Origin: Desulfoluna butyratoxydans
GTDB taxonomy: Bacteria; Desulfobacterota; Desulfobacteria; Desulfobacterales; Desulfolunaceae
NCBI RefSeq assembly: GCF_900699765.1
Contig: NZ_CAADHO010000004.1
Span: forward strand, 310,001 to 374,000
DNA: 64,000 nt
Direction: 5' to 3'
Shown: piece by piece, positions 51,681 through 63,600 of the stretch
Layout of the letters: the number at the start of each line of letters is the position of its first letter
How positions within the stretch are numbered: the stretch's first letter is position 1
The notes under the pieces: generated by a model
Seen by the model: the letters and a program-made list of their open reading frames with translations, nothing else
Databases searched by the model: none
What the model was told of the DNA's origin: nothing
Translations under genes and position numbers: made by a program

Positions 51681-54600
51681 TTGAAACGGATAGTTGATGG
51701 ATTACGACTAATCACGACTTTTGTTTTTTTACTGACTCTTTGCTGCGGCCTTCTTTTAGTCCCTTATGCTCATGCCAGGCCTGGATTAGATATCAGAAAA
51801 TCCGATGCGATCTCCAGAAACAGTGAGTCTGAGGAATATATTTTATATGTGAAACAATGTGAAAATATTGTTTCCATCACTGTCGATAGCTGGAAAGGAA
51901 AAAACGTATACTCTCTTTCGGATGTAGCTTTTAAACGAATAGATCCCCTCAGCGCTTCGGGGGAACTTTATTTCTCATGTTCAGGGGAACGACGCTTAAA
52001 CCCTCACGTTGAGTTGAATTTTGCTGACGGCACATCGGAGCCCTACTCGGAGCAGTTTGAACAGGAGACAAACAATCCCTCCATTTCTTTCAAAGAGACA
52101 CATATCTCAAGAGGGGAAGAGGGCAATCAATACTTAACGACATCTGTCTCTTCACAGGATGATGTGGACGTGATGTATGTGGAGATGAGAATTGTCGGCC
52201 TTCTGGCATCTGACCTCCGTATGGTTTCTGGTGTGATTGATCAGGCCTTGCCCAAGGCTTTTGCAAATTCCGGCGAAACCCTTCGTGTTTATCCGGATTC
52301 TGATCTTCAGTCCGAGTATTCGTTGACACTTCCCATTGTTTCTTCCCTTACCGCAGAAGACATTGAGCACAACGGAATCGTAATGATTGATGCCAGTGTC
52401 GTGGATTCTTCCGGTAACCGAAATACAATGTCCAAAATTGCATTTACCGGAAGCGACGTTTCGGAGTCGTCCGAGGGACTTCAGGTTACGCCTCAGCGTA
52501 TTGTTTTTACGAATATTCTTGAAACAGCCCGTCTTGCGCCTTCAGTGGAGTATCAGTTCCGGGGTAGGATCAACCTGTCCGGCTACGGGAAAGGGATTGC
52601 TTACACTTCATCCCGCCCCGATTTGGTGGGGGTCACGACGTCCGGCGTTGTTTACCCTCTGGTAGAAACCTTTCCTGCCTCAGTGGCAACGGTTGCGATT
52701 CATGTGGCCCATGCAGCTTCCGGAGAAGAGCTGACGGTGCCTGTTGTTGTTGATTCCCAGCGGACCCTTATGAGTATTAAGGCAGTCGGGGCGGATGCCC
52801 AGAATCCCTTTGTTATTGATCGTTTAAACCATGCTGTAACGCTTCCGTCAATTATGGGTGTTTTTGACGACGGAACGGAGGCAGAAATCGGTACCCAGTT
52901 TAGCATTCACTTTGAATTACCTGAATCTGCTCAAGGTATTTTAACGCTGGTGGAGGATCGCATCGCAGCAACGGCACCCGTTAGCGACACCGCGCCTTTT
53001 CAGGTGATGGTAACCTTGCAAAACGGCCCTGGGTCCTGGTCGACGCACATCCCTGTGGTTGCAATAGATGCATTGCCCGACGTGGAATTGCAGGTCACGG
53101 AAACTGCTTGCGTTGGAGAACGCATCACGGCCAAGGCCTTGGCAACGGATGATGTAGGTATTTCAGAGGTGACTTTTTTAATTAACGACGCACCGTCAGG
53201 TACCCTTAAAAATCCTCCTTATGAGTTGTTCCTTGAAGCAAGCGAGGCATTGGTGGGGAAGAAGCTTTGCTTTACTGCACGCGTTACCGACAGCGCCGGG
53301 CAAACAAATCTATCCGGTGACAAAGTGGTGACGGTTGTGAAACAGGACGTTGTCCCGGTTCCCACGCTTGCTGTGGACATGCCTTCACAGATGCAGCGCT
53401 TTGTTGAAGCAACGCCAGTTCGCTATCAACTTTCCCGTGCCGTGGACATAGAGACAGCCACACAATCCCGAGATATAGATCATGTTGACTTCTTTCTTGA
53501 CGGCTCCCTGCTGGGCACCACCTATTTTCCTATGTATGAGAAGCGAGGCGAGGCTTTTTACGAGCTGTGGGCCTATGACGGAGTGGTGGATGAGATTTCT
53601 GTAGACGAGACAAGCCGGTCGTTTCATGCCGTTGTCCACGGGTCAAAGGGAAACCATGCCAAAAGTGATGCACGTTTGATCCGTATTGTCGGCAATACTC
53701 CCCCTGCCGTGCGCTGTCTCGAACCTGTTTCCGGTGCTGAGGTTTGTGCAGGGCAGACTTTGACATTCAAGGCGGAAGTTACCGATGACACCCTGGCTTC
53801 CGGAACCAGGATTGAGCTTTGGGTGAATGGAAAGCTTACGAATCAAGCCTTCTATGTGGACCATGATAAAAAACGCGATGATGCGTTTCAGGAACAGACG
53901 CATGTGGAGACGTTCCGCCTTGGTATTGGGGAGGAAATGCTGGGGAGCACCCTGGATTGCAAGGTCCAGGTCCGGGACTTTCATGGCGAAGAAGATACGA
54001 CCGAAAAGATACGTGTGCATGTGAAGCAGGACCAGGCTCCCTTTGTCTCCATTTCAGCCCCTCTGGAGGGAGCCCATTTTATCGCAGGCGCTCCAATGCC
54101 CATTTCAGCAACAGCCTCGGATGATGTTGGGGTGACCAGGGTCGATTTTTACGTGAATGACAGGCTTGTGGGGGGGGATGCCACGGACCCTTACGGTGTG
54201 GCGTATCAAACGGCAAAAAACCTGGATGAAGACGTCCCCGTGAAACTTCATGCCGTGGCATATGATACCAGGGGCGTTTCGACTGTCAGTGCAGATGTCA
54301 GGGTGACGCTGGGCCGGGATCTCCAGGCTCCTGTGATTAATATTGTCTCCCCGGACGTGCAAGGTACCCAAACCGGCGATGAAACGGCATTTGTCACGGA
54401 GGGCAGTCCCTTTGTTTTTAAGGTGTCGGGATACGATAACGTCGAAGTGACGGGTCTGACCGTTAAAGGTATCACGTTTCAGGATGGCTACTTCCAGTTG
54501 GCCGGTAACCTGAAAGCGGGATTGGGTGGTGAGCACTTTAAACCCCAGCAGATTCCCGGTGTGCTCCATGCGTTTTCAGCAACAAAAATGATGACGGCCC

Positions 54601-57600
54601 CTGCTTTTACCGGCGGGGAAGGGGTTGTTGCAGACACATACCCGGTTCAGGTTGAAGCCGTTGATGCTTCGGGCAATGCCTCGACAGCGTCCCTTAAGAT
54701 TGCGGTTGTTCCAGATGGGGCGCCTGAAGTTGTCGAGATAACATCAAATAAAAATACGTATTCTTGCCTCGATCGTGCCACCTTGTTTATCCGTACATTG
54801 GACGACCAGGGCGTGAAAGAGCTAAAGGTGAAGTGGGACAAGGTTGTGGGTGGCAGCAGTGAAACCCTCTTCGAGTCAACGGTTCCCATCACGCCGCCTC
54901 TTATCAATTCCCAAAAGACAGTCTCCCTTAATCTGCGAGATTACGGACTGGACAATACCGACCAGTCATTGAAGGTATGGGTCACGGCGGTCGATACCCA
55001 GGGGCAGTTATCAGAAACAAAAAGCCATGATATTCAGGTATCCAAAGATAGCACCCCACCCCTTGCGTCCATAGCGGAGCCTGTTGCAGGTACCTTGCTT
55101 TATGCCGGATCATCGGTTAATTTTGCGTGGAACGCCGTTGATGACACAGAGCTTTCATCTGTGGTTTTCATGCAGGGCGGTCAGATAATCAAGACGGCCT
55201 CATTGTCCAAACCCAAGGACAGTGGGGTCTTTACATTGACGGTTCCCACAGACGTTCAGACCTTTTCCTTCGCGCTTGTTGCGTCGGATTTTAACGGGAA
55301 CAGCAACACATTTTACTACTCGTACGATGTTACCGCCGATCTCCCGCCCACCGTGTCTATTCGAAGTCCGGCAAACGGTATCCAGATGATGGAAGGCGAC
55401 TCTTTTACCTTATCTGCAACCGCCTCTGACGATCGAGAGGTCGTTCAGTTGGAGATGTTTATCCGTGGTGATGACGGGACTCCCCATTTCTCCAAAGTCT
55501 TTAACAGCGCAGAGGTCTTCGCTGCAAATACCAAGGGAACCTACCTTTCTTCAAAGATGCGGGTGCCCCATCGTGGGGAGGACGCTGAAACAAAATGGGT
55601 GATCGGGGTTTCTGCCACGGATTCGGCCGGTCAGGTGAAAGAGTGTTTGTTGGATGTTGATACCCGGGACGATTTGGAATCTCCGTTGGCGGCTTTAGAC
55701 ATACCTGCCGGGGATACCTCGTGTTATCCGGGTACGGTCCTTTCCGTTGAGGGGCATGCCGAAGACAATGTCCATGTTCTTGATGTTACCCCCATCCTTC
55801 TGAACAAAGAGGGACAGGAGATCGAACTGGGTTGGGATCATTACTTACCTGTGGAGCGGGTTGAAACCATTGAAGTGCCCAACCCGGATTCCTTCGGTTC
55901 TTCCTTTGCCGGTCGACGATATTATCTTGACTTCAAAGGTGGCGTTACATTGCCCGACGAACCCGCTATTCATGTTGATGAAACATATGAGTTTTTCCTT
56001 CGAGTCAGGGATCACGGTTACAATACCCATGAAACAGGGCGTCGACATGTGAACATCAAAGGGGATGAGAATGCCCCGATGATAAACCTGGAATCTCCCT
56101 CGGATACCGCATTTGCCCATAGTCCTTTGAAGGTGAGTGTCACCATGACAGATGACTTTGGCATCGGGTCCTATGCTGTGTTCATCGGTGATGTGGACAT
56201 AGAGGATGTGAGCACGTCCGTAGTGCATGAGGAGAATCTTGACAGTCCCAAGGTGACGCGGTCGTTTGAAGTGGATATCAGCGGGTACGACCCCCACGAT
56301 CCTGAGAAGAACAGCGTAACGGTCGTTGTTGTTGCTGAAGATACCTCAGGTAACCGCACCCGTGAGGTCAGGCCTGTAACGATTGTGGAGGACCAGGCCC
56401 CTGTTGTTGCAATTTCCGATTCCTACCCCGATTCTCCTGTGGTCAGAGGGGCTCTTTCGTGTCAGACCTTTCGCGTGGATGACGATAACGTGTCTTCGGA
56501 TTTACCGGTGTCTGTCTTCCCTGTCTATACTTCGCTGACCGGTGTGGGGGAGGGCGGTATCCGAGGTCCCACGGGCCAGGTGGCGAAAAACCCGGCCGAC
56601 GAGACAGTTCCTTTTGTGGAACTGCTTTATCCGGAAGGAGAAGAGCTCCCCGGTGCCTTGTTGGTGGGAGAGCAGCCTTATGTAACGGCCGTTGACGGGA
56701 AGCTGGAAATCTGGCCCCTGCCAGAAAAGGACCTTGCAAGCAGCTATCTTTCATTGAACTTTGGTGAAGGGAAGACGGTTTCGTACCATGTGACGACACT
56801 GGAGGGCTCGGAGTGCTCGTCAGGATGGCAAGAGTTTGAGGTTGTCTCAGGAGAAGGGGTTTCCTTAAACGATCTGCTGGGCTCTTTGGATTCATCCGGG
56901 GTCCGGTATGCAGACGTTGTGCCCCAGGTTCGAGGCGAGGATGGCCAATTGCTGGCTTCTTTTATCAAGCGCATTCGTATTGATGCTCGAAACCTTAGGG
57001 CGGTTACCTCCTATTCAGCACGAACGAAACATGCGTTCAAAAAGGATCAGGTCGCCGTTGTTCTTTTTATTGAAGATCGGGGCCTGGATGAAAGCAAAGA
57101 AGCCTTTATCGCTTCACATGGGGTTAAGGAGATTACGTCGTCGCCCTCGGACATGAGCACGCGTATACCGGTGCCGGTGCTTCGGGATGCTCAGGAAATT
57201 TCGATTTTTGCCCATGGGGTGGATTGTCGTTCCCTCGACCGAACCCCCAAATCTCAATCCCTTGTCCCCTTGCTTACTAAGCAGCTTGTTGCCGATGAGG
57301 AACCTCCTTCCCTGGTCATCTCTTCACCCGGAACGGGCTCCTTCGTGCAGGCCGGAAAGCGGCTGGACATCGAGCTACTTGCCTCTGACAACACCCGGTG
57401 TGTCACATCTTTGAAAGTGATAGAAAACAACACACGAACTCTTATAGAGTATGGTGGTTTCTATGGCGTATCCGAATATTCGATTCCATACACCGTCCCA
57501 AAAGATTTTCTCGGGGGGGAAGTGGACCTGCTTGTTATCGCAGAAGATCCATCGGGCATCAAAACCACTCAGCGGGTCACGTTGCCTATTGGTGAAAACA

Positions 57601-60600
57601 GGGCTCCGGAGGTAGAGCTCAAAGGGTTTTACAGTTACCTGGTACCAGGTGGAACCTACAAGAAAGCGGTTACATCCAAAGAGGCCCTGGCATCCGGTGA
57701 GTTCTGGTTGAGACCGGATGAGACCTTTAAGTATGTTGCCCGCGTCTCGGACGACACTGAGCTGAAGGAATTCAGCATATGGCGCCTTGATGCTTCGGGC
57801 AACCGTGTGGACCGGGTCTATGATCATACCTTCCCTGTCGGCGATTGCCCGGCGTATCCGGTGGTGTCGCACGAGGAACATGCGGAAGTATCGTATGACC
57901 GGAACGAGGCCACCGAATACCTGGTGGAATTGACAGACGGATTGGATCAAACAACCAGCCAAACCTTTATCGTCCACCCTATCAGCAACGTTGCACCCGA
58001 AATCCGTATTACGTCACCTGCCGATAACCAGAACGTTGTGGCCGGGACCTTCCGCATCAAGGTGGACGTGGTCTTTTCCGATGATCGGGCGGTTTCCGTC
58101 GAGCAGTTGAAGGTGTCTGCCAACAATGTCCCTCTGACCATCAAAACACGAACCCCCATTGCCCTGTCGGGGTTGCGTTCGGACAGCCGGGTGAGCGATG
58201 CCGTTGACTCGATATACGACAGTCTCAGTGCCAAGTATTCCATGGCTGTTGCAGATGAGTACGGCCTGTGGACCAGCCCATATGCCGGAATGGTATCCTG
58301 TACGCTGGAAGTGCCTGCGAACCTGATTCGGTTTAAGGAGGATGTTGTTCTCCGAGCTGAAATCCTCGACACAGACGGTGAAATGGGGCGGGACAAGGTC
58401 AACATGATCGCTGCGCCCGATGACATTCGTCCGGAAGTGGCTGTCACAAAACCGGGGGCTGGGTTCTCTGTGGTGGAGGCCTCGGATTTTACGTTTGGGT
58501 TCAGGGGTTATGACAATGTAAAAGTGGACAGGCTTGAGCTTTATACCACCTTTGGGGGCCAATCTCCGGGTGGTGACTACGTGAAGAATGCCTACGGCAC
58601 CTCGCCCTTCTTTTCCGTATCCGGTATTAAGGCGCGGGACTATGAGCCGGTAACCACCTTAAATATTGACACGCCGGAGTATCGGAAGATTATCCATGCA
58701 CCGCGTCTGACAACAATGGACGATGCCGTTGAGGGGCTGAGTTTTCACCCCGACAATATCTATCATATCTGGATGAAGGTGGTTGCATACGATGCCGCAG
58801 GCAACGCAAGACAGCGGGAGATCGGTTACCTTATCCGGCCCGATGAACTGCCCGACATTGATATCGTTTCACCTGTCCCCAATGCGGGCCTGGTTGAGGG
58901 GAGCCGGCCCAATATAAACATCAACGCCTTTGACGATATCGGCATCGCAAAGGTTGACCTGAAGGTGATACGGGGGCCGAAATCGCCTTTGGAAATGACA
59001 TCACAGGAAATTGAGGATGCAACTGAAGAGCATTTGGACTTAACTGCTCCTCCGTATCAGTTTACGTTTTCCGTCCCAGCCTTTGATCAGAAGACCGCAG
59101 AGAATAACAAGCTGTATCTTTTGGCCGAAGCCATCGATACCTTCGGGCACGCCTTTGAAGAGGCTGATGATCACAGGGTGCGTGAGGTTGTTCCCGTTCA
59201 GATCTTGAGGGATGTGCCTCCTTCCGTAAGCATCGGAGTGCCCAAAAACAACGATGAGATCATTGAAGGGAATCAGCTTCTCGTTCAGGTCAATGCCGTG
59301 GACGACATCGGCATCGATCAGGTGGTGCTCAATGTTGAGGGCTATCTGGGAGGCGATCGGACCTTTATCGATACCATCTATCCATTCGAATTCTTGGTCG
59401 CGATTCCCTATGGTCAGGCAGGTGTTGATCTCAAGCTGCGGGCATCGGCAAGGGAGAGAAGGTCCTCGGGTGAAGCCCGAACGGCTACCACGCCTTCTCC
59501 CGTTACAGTCATCGTGGAACAGGACAAGACAAAGCCTGACATTTCAATTGTCCAACCAACTGAGGGCAACGCATATGTGGTTGAGAAAAAACGCCTCTAT
59601 TATGAAGCAACAGCCAAAGATAACGTTGAGGTTGCCTCGGTTCGGCTCTCGTTGTTTGCCGATAAAAATCGGGACCATGAATTTAAAGAAGCAGAAAAAG
59701 TAGCCCAGGCGTTTCTGATCTCTTCGCCGTATCGGGGGAACCTTCCCCTCGGAGCCTTCGAAGATTATCTGGAAGGCGATGCCTCCGACGTCACTGAGGT
59801 GGCGATGAAGCTTGTGATGACGGCTGTGGACGGCTCGGGCAACGACTTTTCAGATACCCGAGGGGTGACACTGAAAAGGAATCTGCCTCCGGAGGTGGTG
59901 CAACTTCAGATTCTGGATCAACGGGGGTACAACCTCGGAGATACCGTCTCAGGGGTTACCGAAGGGCGTGGCATTGTGGTCAATGTGCTGGCCCAGGACC
60001 CGGAGACCGGTGTGGCATCAGTGAGCCTCAAAAGGGCGTTGGGGGATGGGGCATTTGAGGCATCGGATTTTATATCCATGGGTAAGGACGATGCCGCACC
60101 GTTCCAGTTTCATCTGGAGGTTCCCCGTGGAGCGGTTGGGCAGACGCTCGAATTTTCGGCTACGGCCATTGACCTGGATGGGTTCGCCTCCGTTGGAGAC
60201 AAGAGGCGGTCCATAACTATTCTTGCGGACCAGCCCCCTGAAGGCGTTATCGTGGAGCCGGATAACGATGAGTCCAAAGTGATCAAAGGGGAAGAGATCC
60301 AGGTCACCGTGGAGACCTGGGATGACCTGGGACCGGAGGGCATCGACAGGGTCGTTTTTTATGTAAATGATGTACCGGTTGAGACGGTGTATCACTCCAT
60401 CAGTGATCAGTCGGGTTCTGCAGCCCAGGACAACCTTTACAGGACACGCGTGGCGCCCCCTGAGGGCGTTACAGGGGTAGTGATCTATGCCGACGTTTAT
60501 GATGTGATGGGGCACTCGGTCAGGACAGCGCCCGTTCGTGTCGGCACGGTGGAGGATACGGTCAAGCCTGTGCTGTCAATTCTTTCTCCGGCTGATGGCG

Positions 60601-63600
60601 AAATTTTGACGGCCGGGGAGCAGATTAACATCACCGCCGAAGTGGTGGATATCGGTTCCATTGATGAACGCCAGGTCAACGTGCATTTTATCCGAGAGTA
60701 CATGGCGGGTCGGTTTGTGTACCTGATGGACTTGAGCGGCGGTGGGGTCGGTGATGAGGTCTACGTGAACAGGGTCGCCTATACCATGGGGACCTCAACG
60801 TCACCGGAGACACGCTCTTTTGGCGATGCCGAAGGCCTCGTTACCTGCCTTGGCGATGAGACACAGGGCGCTGCGGGGGTTTCTGTGAGCCGGGAAGGCG
60901 ATTTGGTCCGGCTGAGCAGTGCTTCTGCCCTTGAAGTCGTGATTGCAGATCAGAGCGATAACGGTCAATCGATCTCATTGATAGATGCAGGTCAGTGGGA
61001 AGCCCTGTACGAATCTCCGGAGCTTACCCTGGCGTTGAATCTGGACAAGAGTGATGTCGCTAACTTCGTGTATGTCTATGAACTGAAGGACTACGCGAAC
61101 GGTCACCTTCTAAAGCGCGAAGGCAAGGACCATGAACGCGTTCGCAGTGTGGTGAGGGTCAATACCCGGAACCATGTGGTGAAAAGGGAGAGCACCCATG
61201 AGGTAGGGCTTCCGGTGAGCCGGCGGCTCTTCTTCAGCCCGGAGTGGCCTTCGTCAAGCGGGTCCGAGGCAGCTGCCAAGTCTGTTTATTATGGTGCGGT
61301 TGCCCAGTTCAAGGCCCCGGACAAGACCGGCGCACTGGTTGGGGCCTGGTCAACCAGGAATCCCTTTGACCTCGAAGCTGCAGACGGGCTTCTCAGTTGT
61401 GACCGGGGGGATTCGGAACTTAAGGGCTGCACCGGGCTGTTTATGGCCGATGCCGTGACAGACCCCAATGGCGGAACAGGGGGACGGGGAGATGCCTTTG
61501 CCGGTTCAGATCTTATAAACGGTGCCTCGGAGATCTTTGCCGGGACCATTACCTCTCTTCATGCTGACGCCAATTTTGTGTTGGCTGCCAAGTCCGGTGT
61601 GGAGTTCGATGGAACAGAAGGCGCAGATTTTGTAAAACAACTCAAGGCAAAGATAGCTGAAGATCCCGACTCGGGTAAGCTTTACTTCGAAAACAGCGGC
61701 GGTGAATTGCTGATTTTTACCACTGTGAACCGGGAAGCGAATTTCGGTTTGCCCTATGTACTCAAAGGGCGGATCGATATGCCGTACAAGGGCGTTTACG
61801 GGCTGGCAAGAAAAGATGACCTCGCCTTTGTGGCCAATGGCCACGGTGGTGTGCAGGTGGTGGATATCAGCAATCTGGCAGCCCCTTACCATGTGGGGTA
61901 TATCAAGCCGGACGGTTACACGCGGGATGTGGTGGTCAAGGATCGCTATGGCTTTATCGCCGCTTCCCATCAGGGGGTGGTGGTGGCCGATGTGAGTGAT
62001 CCCACCATGCCGGTGGTGGCGACGCTGGACACCCTGGGGGTTGCAAACCGTCTTTATCTGGAGGGCTCAACCCTCTATGTCGCGGACATGGCCGGACAGG
62101 GGACTGTCTCCCAGATCAATGTGGTGGATGTCACAGAACCTTGTCTCCCGGTGCTCTTGCGAACCGTGTCCCTTCATCCCAACCGTGCGGACTGGGTTGC
62201 CGACGGGGTGTATGACGTTACTGTGGCAGGGGGCAAAGCGTATGCCGTTGTGCACTATTCCGATCAGGAAGACAAGCCCGCCCAGGCCGTGGTGGAGGTG
62301 ATTGACCTTTCTGAAGTGGGCAATCCATATACGGATCCCACGGTGCCGGCTGTAACGCATCACAGGGCATGCGCTACCGACATGGGCGGGCGAGGAATCG
62401 TCGTTGCAAGGGGCGGTGTGCAGGTGGCCGGTGGACGCCAGGGAATCCAACGGATAGAGATGCCGGAGCTTTCCGTCATTTCTCACTCTCCTGTTTCGGA
62501 TGAATCGAACCTTAGCACGGACCTCGAAACCATTGAAATAGAGATCTCTGCTCCCCTGCCTGCGGATACGGTGCTTCAAGAAGCCATTACCGTGCAGGTT
62601 GAGGCTCTCCTCATGGGCGAAGATGTCTCCCATGATTTTACCCCGTCGTTTTTTCAGTGGGACGGGGAACCCGTTACATCAAGGATCCTCCTCACCCGTG
62701 TTTCCGAGGACGAGTTGTTGCCCGGTACCCGTTATCTCGTGACAATTAAGAAGGGGCTGGCTCCCCTTACAGGTGTTCCCCTTTCCAGTGATTACACCTT
62801 CGCCTTTACAACCTCTCCGGCAGGCGCTGCCGCGGCACCGGCCATTGAGAAGATCTCTCCGGCCACGGGCACAATCGAAGGGAACACGGAGATTGTGGTG
62901 GCAGGGACCGACTTTGGCGTGGCTCCCGAGTTGTACATCGGCGGGCGGCGTATTGTGGTGGAAGACGTCGGTACAACAGAGATCGAGGGGACAACCTATG
63001 ATACCCTGCGCGGCAGAACCGTCCCCGGCTATGCCGGGCCGGCCTCCGTCAGGGTGGTGAATGACGTCGGCCTTGAAGATGAGGTAATGGGCGGGTTTAC
63101 CTACGTGGACCTTCTCCATGTTTCCCATCTTTACCCTGCAGTGGTCCGTATCAATCAGGATAACCGCGACGACCGTGTTGAAATTACCGGGTACGGTTTT
63201 CATGACGGTATCGTGATCCGTGCCTGGCGAAGTGGGGTGGAAGGCCCGTCGGATGCAGTCTCCTTTACCGTGAACAACGACAAGCTTTCCCTCTACAGCT
63301 CAGAAAAAATGGTCTGGTTTGTTCCTGACTACGGTTTTAACTATCGCGGATTTTTGGATATCGAACTGTGCGATGACACCGGGCGCCGTCACTACATGCC
63401 CAAAGCCCTTTTCTACGGGAAGATGGGGGTGTCTTGCGAAATTCAAGCCCATCCTCCCCTTGGACGTGAACAAATCACCGCGTGGCTTGATGGGCAGAAG
63501 GATCAGCCGGACACCGACACCTCCAAGCTTCCTCCGGGTGCCATCGTGGCCTTGGAGAGTGATGCCGACCTGAACCTGGTCTATGTTCTCGGCAGGGGGA

